Shown: positions 15,686 through 24,600 of the stretch, one piece after another
Position numbering within the stretch: the first letter of the stretch is position 1
How the letters are laid out: each line of letters begins with the position of its first letter
Source of the DNA: an uncultured delta proteobacterium
GTDB taxonomy: Bacteria; Myxococcota_A; Polyangia; Polyangiales; Polyangiaceae
Assembly: GCA_903858055.1 (NCBI GenBank)
Contig: CAIOHM010000294.1
Coordinates: 1 to 27,406 of the forward strand
Direction: 5' to 3'
Length of the DNA: 27,406 nucleotides
Program-made: the position numbers and the translations under genes
The notes under the pieces: model-generated
What the model saw: the letters and a program-made list of their open reading frames with translations, nothing else
What the model was told of the DNA's origin: nothing
The model's database searches: none

Positions 15686-16957
15686 CTAGCCGACGCGCTT
15701 CAGAAGAAACACGTGCTCGCGCCGCGGTCGCTCTTCGAACGCGCGGTTCGTGGGCCCATGAAAGTGCGGGCGCACCTGCGACGCTTCGGCGAGCCACGCA
15801 TAGGGAGAGCGGACGACCGCCGCGCGAAGCTCGTCGTCAGCGAAGAGCGGCTCACCGGCGACGGCCGAGTCCGCGAACTGAAGGCATACGGTCGCGCCGT
15901 CCACCGTGACGCGGGCGAGCGAGCGCAGCAGCGTGTGCAGATCCCGTTGCCAGCGCTCGCGAGCGCCTTCGATGGTCAGCCGCTCGTAGTGGCGGCGCGC
16001 GCCAAACTCACCGCGGGCGAAGTCACGGCCGTCGAGGCCGAGCCAGCGAAGGCGCAGCTCGTGATGGGCGAGGTAGTCGTAGGTGGCGGCGTAGGGGGGC
16101 GAGCTGACGACGAGGCCTACGGAAGCGTCGCGCACCGAGGCGAGGCGCGTCGCGTCGTCGAGCTCGACGCGCCACCGTGCCTTGCCCTCACGGCGCTCGC
16201 TGTACGCGCGCAAGCGCTCGACGAGCTCGGCAGTCTTGCGCCGAAAGAGCTTGGCCGTGAAGCCCGCGGCGATGCGCTTTTGCTCGAGCACGTGCGATGT
16301 GTCGCTCTTCTTGCGGCTCACCTTCACGAGGATCGCGCTGAGCACGAGGCCGAGCGCGCGCTTCACCGTCGCGGGCGCCTCGCTCGCAAAGACCCCCGCA
16401 CGCAAGCTGTCGAGCTCGAGGAGCACGTGGGGATCGAAGAGGCTCGCGTCGCGGTCTTCGTAGCGTTTCGTGGCGCCCGCGCGGGCCTTGCGACGATCGT
16501 CGGCGACGTTGGCGATGCGCTCGGCTTCGCTCGTGAGGGCCGCGAGGTCCTCGGTGGCGTAGCGCTGAAGCTTCGTGCGCGCGAGCTCCACCGCGAGCGG
16601 GTTCAGGTCCGTTCCGTGGGCCGCGAGGCCTTGGGCGCTCGCCTCGACGACGACCGTGCCGCTCCCACAAAACGGGTCGAGGACGATGCCGCGCTTTGGT
16701 GTGAACGCGCGCACGAGCTCCTGCGCCGTATGCGGGTGCATGCGCGCCGGGTACGTGTGGAAGCCGTGGACGTCGCCGCGGTCGGCGTCGTCGCGCGCTT
16801 CGGCTTCGAGGTCGGGCTCCGGGGCGGCGTCGACGCGCAGGGCCCGTACGAGAGCCTCGACGAGCACACTCCCGCCTTTGGCCTCGACCTCGCCGCCCAC
16901 GTGGGTCAGCGAGCGCTTGCGTTTGACGATCGTGGTGCTGCGGGTCTCGGCGGCCAT
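15686..16957 (-). CDS. Putative DNA methyltransferase (FCGSG...SPPY type), orphan
   Basis: The 423-residue product has the AdoMet-binding motif DPFCGSGT (94-101) followed much later by the catalytic motif SSPPY (285-289). SPPY is typical of N4-cytosine or related amino-methyltransferases. Before motif I is HTYPARMHPHTAQELV (67-82), resembling the His/Tyr/Pro segment found before motif I in many DNA N4/N6 methylases. About 185 residues separate the two motifs, with a Lys/Arg-rich central region (145-265) that could be the target-recognition part. No restriction endonuclease or helicase gene is adjacent, so a regulatory or housekeeping role, or even an RNA substrate, remains possible. It starts four bases after the acyltransferase stop, so the two are probably co-transcribed. 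Confidence 0.75.
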   Translation of the reverse strand: MAAETRSTTIVKRKRSLTHVGGEVEAKGGSVLVEALVRALRVDAAPEPDLEAEARDDADRGDVHGFHTYPARMHPHTAQELVRAFTPKRGIVLDPFCGSGTVVVEASAQGLAAHGTDLNPLAVELARTKLQRYATEDLAALTSEAERIANVADDRRKARAGATKRYEDRDASLFDPHVLLELDSLRAGVFASEAPATVKRALGLVLSAILVKVSRKKSDTSHVLEQKRIAAGFTAKLFRRKTAELVERLRAYSERREGKARWRVELDDATRLASVRDASVGLVVSSPPYAATYDYLAHHELRLRWLGLDGRDFARGEFGARRHYERLTIEGARERWQRDLHTLLRSLARVTVDGATVCLQFADSAVAGEPLFADDELRAAVVRSPYAWLAEASQVRPHFHGPTNRAFEERPRREHVFLLKRVG

Positions 16958-16961
16958 GGAC

Positions 16962-17558
16962 TCAGCTGGGGGTGCTCGGTGCGAAATACACGGGCGTCAT
17001 ATGCTCCGGGAACTTCCCCTTCTTGTCCGAATAGAAGGCCCGAATGCGCGCTTCGTCTTCGTGGATGTTCCCGGTCGGCCAAAACACTTCGCCGAAGCCG
17101 CCCTGCTTGCGCTCGTAGTCCAAGTAGCCGAGCACGATCGGAACTTTCGCCTCGAGGGCGATGTAGTAGAACCCTGTCTTCCAGCGTTCGCCGCGGCTCC
17201 GTGTGCCCTCGGGCGGAACGAGTAGCAAGAGCTCGTCGTGGGCATCGAACAGCGCCGCTGCCGACTGCACCTGGTTGAGTCGCTTGCTGCGATCGACCGC
17301 GATGCCGCCGAGGCCGCGCATGAAGGGGCCTGCGGGCCCCTTGAAGAGCGAGTCCTTGCCGATCCACGCGAGCTCGATGCCCAGCGCCCAGCAAATGGCG
17401 AGCGTGAAGGGCAGATCCCAGTTCGTCGTGTGCGGGGCGGCGCAGATCACCGCCTTGGCGACCCGGGGCGCTCCGCCGTCGATCGTCCAGCCGTAACGGG
17501 CGAGCCAGGCGCGACCGGTCTTGGCGCGGGCCTCCTTGAGCCATGCGGGGGTGGGCAT
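16962..17558 (-). CDS. PlsC-like 1-acylglycerol-3-phosphate O-acyltransferase family protein
   Basis: The 198-residue product carries the acyltransferase block I HTTNWD (43-48, HxxxxD), GKDSLFKGPAGPFMRGLGG (68-86) as block II and PPEGTR (115-120) as block III. These are the catalytic and acyl-acceptor motifs of the PlsC superfamily, which acylates lysophospholipids at the inner membrane. It is shorter than many PlsC proteins and has no clear N-terminal membrane anchor, as in the compact members of this family. The ATG at 17558 is chosen over an upstream GTG at 17582 because a perfect AGGAGG precedes it. The exact acceptor lipid cannot be told. The methyltransferase gene follows after four bases. 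Confidence 0.88.
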   Translation of the reverse strand: MPTPAWLKEARAKTGRAWLARYGWTIDGGAPRVAKAVICAAPHTTNWDLPFTLAICWALGIELAWIGKDSLFKGPAGPFMRGLGGIAVDRSKRLNQVQSAAALFDAHDELLLLVPPEGTRSRGERWKTGFYYIALEAKVPIVLGYLDYERKQGGFGEVFWPTGNIHEDEARIRAFYSDKKGKFPEHMTPVYFAPSTPS

Positions 17559-17567
17559 GCGGCAAAA

Positions 17568-17573
17568 CCTCCT
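17568..17573 (-). promoter_or_regulatory. Ribosome binding site fixing the acyltransferase start
   Basis: AGGAGG on the - strand lies nine bases before the ATG at 17558. The alternative GTG at 17582 would lie upstream of this site, so the shorter product is preferred. Confidence 0.8.
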
Positions 17574-17606
17574 GCGAACCACGCCCGGGCCGTGGTCATG
17601 ATTTCG

Positions 17607-18071
17607 TCAGGTTTCGGTGGGCTCCGCGGGGCGCGTCGACGGCGCTGCGTAGGTAGGCGCGGAGGTGGTGTGAAAGAGAACCCGTCGCGTGGGTGCGGAC
17701 GACGACTCGATGCCCTCGAGGCGCATCACCAAGCCCCCGACGTCGACGGTCGTGGCTCCCTCGCCGCTCGCGAGCGCCGCGCACGCCGCGCTCGCCTCGC
17801 GAAGGATGACGCCGTTCTGCCCGTCGACCACGAGGGCCCCCGACCGCGCCTGCGAGATCACGAGCTCCATCGCGTTGGCGAGCTGGTGGAGGTCGCGCAT
17901 TTCGACGGCACCCGCGAGGCCCTTCATGGTGTGGGCCGCGCGGTACAAGTGGTCGAGCGTCGTCGCGTCCTCAAGCGGCATCGCGCTCTCGACGAGCTCG
18001 GTCTGCAACACCGCCACTTGCTCCGCGACCTCGGTGAGCACCGCTTTCAGAACGTCCGGGCTAAGCGCCAT
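17607..18071 (-). CDS. Stand-alone Hpt (histidine phosphotransfer) domain protein
   Basis: A 154-residue soluble protein whose first 115 residues form an Hpt four-helix bundle. The phosphoacceptor is H47 in AAHTMKG, followed by the usual helix with MRDLHQLANAMELVI. The remaining 40 residues are a Ser/Thr/Pro/Ala-rich, presumably disordered tail. Hpt proteins relay phosphate between hybrid kinases and response regulators. No receiver or kinase gene lies next to it; the closest candidates in the window are the CheA-like protein at 26408 and the HDOD protein at 20176, both unproven partners. GGAGG lies a few bases before the ATG. The gene sits between the PLP enzyme and the acyltransferase with gaps of 45 and 48 bases. 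Confidence 0.88.
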   Translation of the reverse strand: MALSPDVLKAVLTEVAEQVAVLQTELVESAMPLEDATTLDHLYRAAHTMKGLAGAVEMRDLHQLANAMELVISQARSGALVVDGQNGVILREASAACAALASGEGATTVDVGGLVMRLEGIESSSAPTRRVLFHTTSAPTYAAPSTRPAEPTET

Positions 18072-18116
18072 GCCATCCTCCCCTCGGTCGCAGCCGCGAC
18101 GACGAGCACCACGACG

Positions 18117-19064
18117 TTACGCGCCGAACTCGCGCAGGTCTACGTCCTGGAAGAGCTCGGTGGAGAAGTAGCGCTCCATGCGGTCGCACAGCACGGTGGC
18201 GACGTCGTGGCCGGGCCCCAGCTGCGCGGCGAGGCGCTTCGCGGCGACGAAGTTGAGGCCACTCGAGGGACCCACCGGGAAGCCGCGACTACAGAGCTCG
18301 CGCGCCGCGAGGTAAGCTTCGCCCTGGCTCACGCGAATCGACTCCGCGAGCCCGACGGCCTCGGGGTTCAAGATCGTGCTCAAGCCCTCGATGACACCCG
18401 GTACGCCGCCGCAAATCTCGGGCTCGTTCGGGAAGCAGAGGTTCGAGTCGGGGAGGGCCCGCGCGATGTGGGTGCGATGCCCGGCCTCGCGCAGCGCACG
18501 CGCGATGCCCATGAGCGTTCCGCCGGTGCCCACGCCCGCCACGAAGCCGTGGATCGTCGAGCCCACTTGCGCGAGGAGCTCGGGCCCGGTCGTGCGCTGG
18601 TGCGCGAGGGCGTTGAGCTCGTTCTCGAACTGACGCGGGAGGAAGACGTTGGGATCTTCCGCGGCCATCGTGCGTGTGGCGTCGATCGATCCGCGGACGC
18701 CGCCACTTTTCGGCGTGAGGACGATCTCGCCGCCGAAGCGCTTGATCATGAGCACGCGCTCGCGGCTCACGCCCTCGGGCATGACGGCCCGGAAGCGCAC
18801 GCCGGTCATGGCGCATGCCATCGCGAACGAGATCGAGGTCGACCCGCTCGACGCTTCGACGACGATGGTATTCTCGCGCACGAGGCCGGCCTCGATCGCG
18901 TGGTTCATGATGAAGCTCGCCACGCGATCTTTCGTCGATCCGCTCGGGAGCATCGACTCGAGCTTGAGCCAGAGCACGCACTGCGTCTCCGGGTCGAAGT
19001 AGCGGACCGTGGGCGTGCTGCTGGCCATGCGCGAGAGGACGCCGCGCATCTGGAACGAGTTCAT
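18117..19064 (-). CDS. PLP-dependent enzyme of the cysteine synthase / cystathionine beta-synthase family
   Basis: The 315-residue protein has the fold-type II layout: the Schiff-base lysine K45 in PSGSTKDR, the substrate loop SSGSTS at 72-77, the phosphate-binding GVGTGGT at 177-183, GPSSGLN near the C-terminus and a DRMERYFST tail that matches the DSGERYxST of CysK. Two departures from cysteine synthase are visible: GSTKDR instead of GSVKDR, and SSGSTS instead of TSGNTG, the Asn being the residue that contacts the PLP ring oxygen in CysK. From memory, SSGST is found in cysteine desulfhydrase-like members, so a lyase acting on cysteine or a related substrate is an alternative to synthesis. 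Met6 and Met13 are possible alternative starts. No serine acetyltransferase gene is nearby. Confidence 0.85.
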   Translation of the reverse strand: MNSFQMRGVLSRMASSTPTVRYFDPETQCVLWLKLESMLPSGSTKDRVASFIMNHAIEAGLVRENTIVVEASSGSTSISFAMACAMTGVRFRAVMPEGVSRERVLMIKRFGGEIVLTPKSGGVRGSIDATRTMAAEDPNVFLPRQFENELNALAHQRTTGPELLAQVGSTIHGFVAGVGTGGTLMGIARALREAGHRTHIARALPDSNLCFPNEPEICGGVPGVIEGLSTILNPEAVGLAESIRVSQGEAYLAARELCSRGFPVGPSSGLNFVAAKRLAAQLGPGHDVATVLCDRMERYFSTELFQDVDLREFGA

Positions 19065-19070
19065 CGGCGC

Positions 19071-19076
19071 AGTCTA
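19071..19076 (-). promoter_or_regulatory. Possible -10 element (TAGACT) of a leaderless start
   Basis: TAGACT followed by GCGCCG directly precedes the ATG of the PLP enzyme at 19064, and no Shine-Dalgarno is present. The arrangement is nearly identical to that before the ferredoxin gene. The spacing fits a TAnnnT -10 box with transcription starting at the ATG. Confidence 0.35.
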
Positions 19077-19089
19077 ACGCGCACCTCGC

Positions 19090-20172
19090 TCACTCGAGCA
19101 TCAAGTTTCGCTCGAAGTCCGACGGGCTCGTCGCGTGGGCGAGGGCCTCGTCGCGGGTGATCGTCCCCGCGTGGAGCAGGTCCATCAAGTGCTGGTCGAA
19201 ACTCTGGGTGCCCCACTGCTCGCGCCCACGCTCCATGAGGTCTCGCACGCGTGGCATGCCGTGCGGATCGCGGAGCGCCTCGCGGATCGCGGGCGTGGCG
19301 ATGAGGATCTCGAGCGCAGGGACTCGGCCCTTCTTGTCGCAGCGAGGCACGAGGCGTTGCGAGACGATGGCCTCGATGGATTCGGCGACACGGCGACGTG
19401 CGTTCTCCTGCTCCTCCGGCGGGAAGAGGGCGACGAGGCGGTGGAGCGACTTGATGGTGTCGGGCGTGTGGAGCGTCGCGAGCACCGTATGGCCGGTCTC
19501 GGCCGCCTTCAGCGCGGTGTCCACCGAGGCGTGATCGCGAAGCTCGCCGACGAGCACCACGTCGGGGTCTTCACGAACGACGGCGCGGAGCGCGTCGTGG
19601 AGGCTCTCGGTGTCGGTCCCGACCTCGCGTTGAGAGATGGACGAGTGGACGTTCGAGTGGAGGAACTCGATCGGGTCCTCGATGGTCACGATGTGGAGCT
19701 GCTGCGTGCGGTTCAGGTGGCCGATCATCGCGGCGAGCGTGGTGCTCTTTCCCGAGCCCGTCGTGCCCGTGACCAGGATGAGTCCGCGTGGGCGCTCGGC
19801 GACGGAGCCGAGGACCTCCGGTAGATCCATCGCCGCGAACGTGGGGATCGTCGTCGGGACCACGCGCAGGACGAGGCCGACGCTGCCTCGTTGCCTGTAA
19901 ATGTGCGCACGAAATCGCGCGAGCCCGGGGACGCCGTAGCCCACGTCCACCTCGCGGATGGAACGCTCGTCGAACGTGCGACCGTGCGACGCGAGGATGA
20001 TGCGTGCGGCCTCGAGCGTGTCCGCGGGCATGAGCTTGTCGACCTTGAGCGACGCGAGGTCGTCTCCGACGCGCAGTCCCGGCGCATCGCCCGCGCGCAG
20101 GTGTACGTCGCTCGCGCCGTAGTGGATCGCGATGCGCAGCAGCTCGTGGAGCGACGCGGTGTCGATCGCCAT
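19090..20172 (-). CDS. pilT: Type IV pilus retraction ATPase family protein (PilT/PilU)
   Basis: A 360-residue secretion-type ATPase of the PilT family, which depolymerises type IV pili at the inner membrane as a hexamer and powers twitching motility. It has the N-terminal PAS-like domain (1-100, with ASDVHLRAG), Walker A GTTGSGKS (136-143), the Asp box IVTIEDPIEF (161-170), Walker B DPDVVLVGELRD (202-213) and the His box TGHTVLATLHT (226-236). The canonical AIRNLIRE helix of PilT appears as AIREALRD. The C-terminus (SFDQHLMDLL...DEALAHATSPSDFERNL) looks more like PilU than PilT, so an accessory retraction ATPase is possible. No other pilus gene is in the window. It starts three bases after the HDOD gene stop. 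Confidence 0.9.
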   Translation of the reverse strand: MAIDTASLHELLRIAIHYGASDVHLRAGDAPGLRVGDDLASLKVDKLMPADTLEAARIILASHGRTFDERSIREVDVGYGVPGLARFRAHIYRQRGSVGLVLRVVPTTIPTFAAMDLPEVLGSVAERPRGLILVTGTTGSGKSTTLAAMIGHLNRTQQLHIVTIEDPIEFLHSNVHSSISQREVGTDTESLHDALRAVVREDPDVVLVGELRDHASVDTALKAAETGHTVLATLHTPDTIKSLHRLVALFPPEEQENARRRVAESIEAIVSQRLVPRCDKKGRVPALEILIATPAIREALRDPHGMPRVRDLMERGREQWGTQSFDQHLMDLLHAGTITRDEALAHATSPSDFERNLMLE

Positions 20173-20175
20173 GCT

Positions 20176-21597
20176 TCAGCCTTTCGGTACGCGCGCTTCG
20201 CCAGGTTTTTCGGCGAGGAATTTTGCTCGTGTCGCAAAACCAACCGCGCCATGAGCCGCCGCCGCGACGATCCCTGCGACGAGGGCGACCACGCCGACGA
20301 GATCGAGCAGGTCGCGGTGGACGAACGGTTCGACGGCGATGGCGATCACGCCGAGCGTCGACGCGAGGAGCGACGCGCGAACAAGCGGGGCCGAGAGTCC
20401 TTGCGGCGGTGCGATCGACTGGTACTCGCCTTCGCAGAGCGCACACCACGGCCGCTCCGCTGCGACGTGCTTCGTGCAGATTGGGCCGCGACAGCGCGGG
20501 CAGTGGGCTCCCGACGAGGACTCGCCGCACACGACGCAGCCGAGGACGATCGCATCTTGGCGCGTGGCGCTGAGGGTGACGCTCACCGCGTTCGTGAGGA
20601 GGTTGCGGTCGGAGAGCGAGAGGCTCGGGTCGTCCGCGGCTTGAAGCACCCCGATCGTGCTCTCGGGGATCGAGTCCGGGTCGCGGAGCACGGTCCCGGC
20701 TTCGCGCGCGAGGCGCTCGAGCTTGGGCCACGCGAGCTCGAGCACGTTCGGGGTGATGCCGAGGTATGTGGCGGACTCGCCGCGACCGATCTCGTCGACG
20801 ATCTCGCCGCGGGGCTGAGGGTTGGCCGCGAGCTCGTAAGCGAGCCGGTCCGCGAGGCGAAGCAGGTGAATCATCGCGCCGATGCGACCCCCGACCTCGT
20901 AGGCCTTCGTCGGGGCGTGGTGCCAAGCGACGACGCGTGGGAGCGGCTCGGGCAAGCGCCACTCGCGGAGCACGTAGCCGGCGAGCACCGCGTGATCGAA
21001 GCCATACGCGGCTTGCTCGTGCGCGTGCACGGCGTCCCAGCGGCCCGCCTCCTGCTCGATGAGCTCGGCATAGCCGTCCTCCTCGCTCTGCAGCATCATC
21101 AGCTTGCCGACGTCGTGGAGAAGTCCGGCGAGAAACATCTCTTCGGAGGAGAGGCTCACGGAGGGCGCCAGATGCCGCGCCACCGCTGCGACAGCCGCCC
21201 CGTGCTCGAGGATCGCGTCGGCGGCGGGGTTCGCGTCGTCGTCGAACATGCCCATGACGGTGCTCGCCGCCGCGAGCTCGCCGAGCTTCTTGAGACCCAG
21301 CAGCGAGACGGCGTGAGCGATGCTCTTGCACGGGATGCGGAGCCCGAACGCCGACGAGTTCACGAGACGAAGGAGCCTGGCGGCGAGGGCAGGGTCCGCC
21401 TCGACCACCTGCGCGACCTCGTGCGTCGTCGCATGCTCGTCCGCGCTCACGTCGAGCAGCCGCTGCGCAGCCACGGGGAAAGGCCGCACCCCGTGAACGC
21501 GGGCGGAGAGAGCGGCGAGGCTCTCGGCGGCGTTCTGCCGCGCGAGGTCCTCGCTACGCCCTCCGAACCACAGGTCTTCTTCGATCGTGAAGCTCAT
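20176..21597 (-). CDS. HDOD-domain protein with Cys-rich zinc-knuckle and C-terminal membrane segments
   Basis: The 473-residue product starts with an HDOD domain (about 35-260; LPxxxxRLL-type start near 39-49, LLRLVNSSAFGL at 75-86, HDVGKL at 161-166 and WHHAP at 225-229). HDOD is a signalling relative of HD-type phosphohydrolases, usually non-enzymatic. A helical middle part leads to a seven-Cys cluster (C354, C357, C366, C369, C374, C385, C388, with H377 nearby), likely two zinc knuckles. Two hydrophobic segments at about 404-424 and 430-455 would place the whole protein at the inner membrane, cytoplasmic side. HDOD plus zinc plus membrane tail is not an architecture I know as a standard family. 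Stop and pilT start are three bases apart, so a link to pilus retraction is a reasonable inference. Confidence 0.85.
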   Translation of the reverse strand: MSFTIEEDLWFGGRSEDLARQNAAESLAALSARVHGVRPFPVAAQRLLDVSADEHATTHEVAQVVEADPALAARLLRLVNSSAFGLRIPCKSIAHAVSLLGLKKLGELAAASTVMGMFDDDANPAADAILEHGAAVAAVARHLAPSVSLSSEEMFLAGLLHDVGKLMMLQSEEDGYAELIEQEAGRWDAVHAHEQAAYGFDHAVLAGYVLREWRLPEPLPRVVAWHHAPTKAYEVGGRIGAMIHLLRLADRLAYELAANPQPRGEIVDEIGRGESATYLGITPNVLELAWPKLERLAREAGTVLRDPDSIPESTIGVLQAADDPSLSLSDRNLLTNAVSVTLSATRQDAIVLGCVVCGESSSGAHCPRCRGPICTKHVAAERPWCALCEGEYQSIAPPQGLSAPLVRASLLASTLGVIAIAVEPFVHRDLLDLVGVVALVAGIVAAAAHGAVGFATRAKFLAEKPGEARVPKG

Positions 21598-21630
21598 CGG
21601 CCGCCATTCAACGGCATCGAGCGCGATTGC

Positions 21631-24600
21631 TCAACGTACGGTGACGTTTTGCTGAGCGTTGAAGCCCTGGTACGCGGCGCGAACCTGGGCGGTGCCTCGC
21701 GAGATGGCCGTGACCTGACCCTTAGCCGCACCGCTGTCGTTCGCGAAGAGAACGGACGGGTTCGAGGAGGTCCAGGTCGCGAGCGACGTGACGTCTTGCG
21801 TCGTGTTGTTGGAGAACTGGGCCATCGCGTAGAACTGGAAGTTCTGCCCCACCGACAGCGGCGGCACGAACGGGATGTTCGGCACGTTCGTGAGGTTCGT
21901 GATGCGAATCTGGATGCCGGTGATGCGCGCGACGGTGACCTGCGCGGTGGCCGTGCGCCCGCCGAAGGTGACCTGGATGGAGCTCGTGCCCGAGGCGACC
22001 GCCGTGACGGTGCCCTTCGTGCCCGCCGCGTCCGAGACCGTGGCCACGTTCGGGGACGTGCTCACCCAGGTGCCCTGGCTGGTAACGTCGACGGTCGTGT
22101 TGTTGCTGTAGACGGCCTGCGCGGAGAACGTGCGCGTATCGCCGATGCCCATGGTGGCGGACGTCGGGATGATGAGCAGGTTCGTGAGCGTCGGGGCGCG
22201 CACCGTGATCGTTGCCTGACCCGTCACGCCCCCAAGCGTCGCCGAGATGGAGGAGGTCCCTCCGGCGACGCCGCGCACGACGACCCCGCGGCCCGTCTGC
22301 ACGGTCGCCACGCCGGTCTGCGAGGATGCCCACGTCGCCGTCGCGGTGACGTCGCGGCGCGAGCCGTCGCTGTACACCGCGGTCGCGATCGCGTTCGACG
22401 TACCGGCCACGTCAACCGTCGTCGGGTTCAACACCACGACGATCGAGGTGATGGTCGGCGTCGTCGCGATGACCGTCCACGAGCCGCTCGCCGTGAGGCC
22501 GTTGTAAGATGCAAGGACCGTCGTGGTGCCCGCCGCGACGCCCGTGAGCGTACCCCCCGACATCGTCGCGACGCTCGTCGCGGTCGAAGAGAAGGTCGCC
22601 TGCGCCGTCACGTTCTGCGAGGAGCCGTCGGCGAAAGTCGCGGTCACGGTGATCGCCCGCGTCGCCCCAACGTTGAGCGTGCCGCCCGGCGGGCTCATCG
22701 TGAGCGAGACGATGCCCGGAGGCGTTGAGCTCACGCTGACGGTAGCTGTGGCGCTGAAGCCGCTCGCCGTCGCGGTGATCGTCGCCGTCCCCGCAGCGAC
22801 GCCCGTCGCGCGACCCGCCGAAACCGTCGCCACCCCTGCCGCCGAAGAGCTCCACGTCGCCGTTGCCGTCACGTCCTGCGTGGTCCCGTCGCTGAGCGAG
22901 AGCGTCGCGACGAAGGTCGTCGCCGCGCCGACGGCGATGGACGCCGTGGTCGGAGCGATCGTGAGGCCGGTGGGTGTCAGAGGGCGAGCGGTAACGGTAA
23001 GCGAGGCCGTGCCGGTGAGTCCGCCCGCGGTCGCCGTGATCGTCGTGCTCCCGGGGTTGACCGCGGTCGCGGTGGCGCCGGAAATCGTCGCCACCGTGAG
23101 GCTCGAAGAGCTCCAACTGGCGGAGTTCGAGACGTCCGCTTGCGAGCCGTCCGAGCCGACGCGGGTGGCCGTAAACGCCTGCGTGGCGCCGACGACGATG
23201 CTGGCCGACGCGGGGGCGATCACGAGGCGGTAGGTGATCGGCGTGCGCACCGTGACGTTCGCGCGGCCGCTCACGCCCTGGAGCGTTGCGCTGATCGCCG
23301 TGACGCCTGCACCGGTCCCCGTGATCGCGCCGCGCGCGCCCGACGTGTTGCTGACCGTCGCGATCGCGGCGTCGGCCGTGCTCCACGCGCACTGCTCGCT
23401 CACGTCGCTCGAGCTGCCATCCGCGAAGGTGCCTACGGCGCGCGCGCTCGTCGTGCCGCCCACGTCGATGGTGCTGGGGGTGACGATGGTCACGGTGAGG
23501 GAGCGGAGCGGGGCCGCCGTGACGGAGACGTTCACGGCCGCCGAGACGCCGCCAAGCGTCGCCGTCACGACGGCGGCGCCCGCGCTCAAGCCCGAGACGA
23601 CGCCCTGGCTCACGGGGGCGATGGCCGGCGCGCTCGTGCTCCAGTTCACCGTCGCGGTGATGTCTTGCGTCGTGCCGTTGCTGTAGGTGCCGGTCGCGCG
23701 CAGCTGGGTCGACGCGCCGTAAGCGACGGTCACCGGCGATGGCGTGATCGTGATCCCCGTGAGCACGACGGATGCACTCTGCACCGTGACGTTGGCGCGG
23801 CCACGCTGCCCGCCGAACGTCGCCGAGACGACCGCGTTGCCAGGGCTCACGGCTTGCACCTCGCCCTCCGAGCCGACGGCCGAAGAGACCGTGGCGATGC
23901 TTGCGTTGTCCGTCGTCCAGACGGCGCTCGCCGTGACGTCGAGGGTCGTACCGTCGCTGCGCGTCGCAGTGGCGGTGAAACGTTGCGAGGCGCCGGGCGC
24001 GAGGGTCGCAGCGTTTGGCGCAACGGTGATGCCCGTGACCGTCGTCGCGTCGATGACCGTGAGCGAAGCCTTGCCCGTCACGCCCGAGAAGGTCGCCGAG
24101 ACTTCGGTCGCGCCGGCCGTGAGGCCGGTGAACGTTCCTGCGACCGTGGAGGCCGCCGTCGCGGGAGCGCTCGCGATCCAGGCCGCTTGCGCGGTCACGT
24201 CGGCCTGGGCGCCGTTCGCGTAGATCGCGGTGGCGGTGAAGTTGCCCGTGCTTCCCACGGTGATGGTTTGCGTCGCGGGGTCGACGCGCACAGTGAGTAC
24301 GGCGCTCGCGGTGACCGCGACGTTCGCGCGCCCCGTGAGCCCGTCGAAGGTCGCGGCGACGACCGCGCTGCCTGTCGCCACGCCGCGGACCGTCCCGCCC
24401 TGCACCGAGGCGACGGCGGCGTCGCTGCTCTGCCAAACCGCGCTCGTCGAGACGTCGGTCGAGCGGCCGTCCGCGAACACCGCAAAGGCTCGCAGCGTCT
24501 CGCTCGCTTCGACGCCGACGGTGACGACCGCGGGGGTGACGTCGAGGCGCACGGGCTTGCTCGCGACGATCTCGACGGGCACTTGGACACCGATGCCGCC

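Noticed and set aside
14090..19160. + strand frames of 512, 521 and 640 codons opposite the PAP2, methyltransferase, Hpt and PLP genes
   Set aside because: No domain or plausible start signal, and charged repetitive composition; the opposite strand carries clear families throughout.
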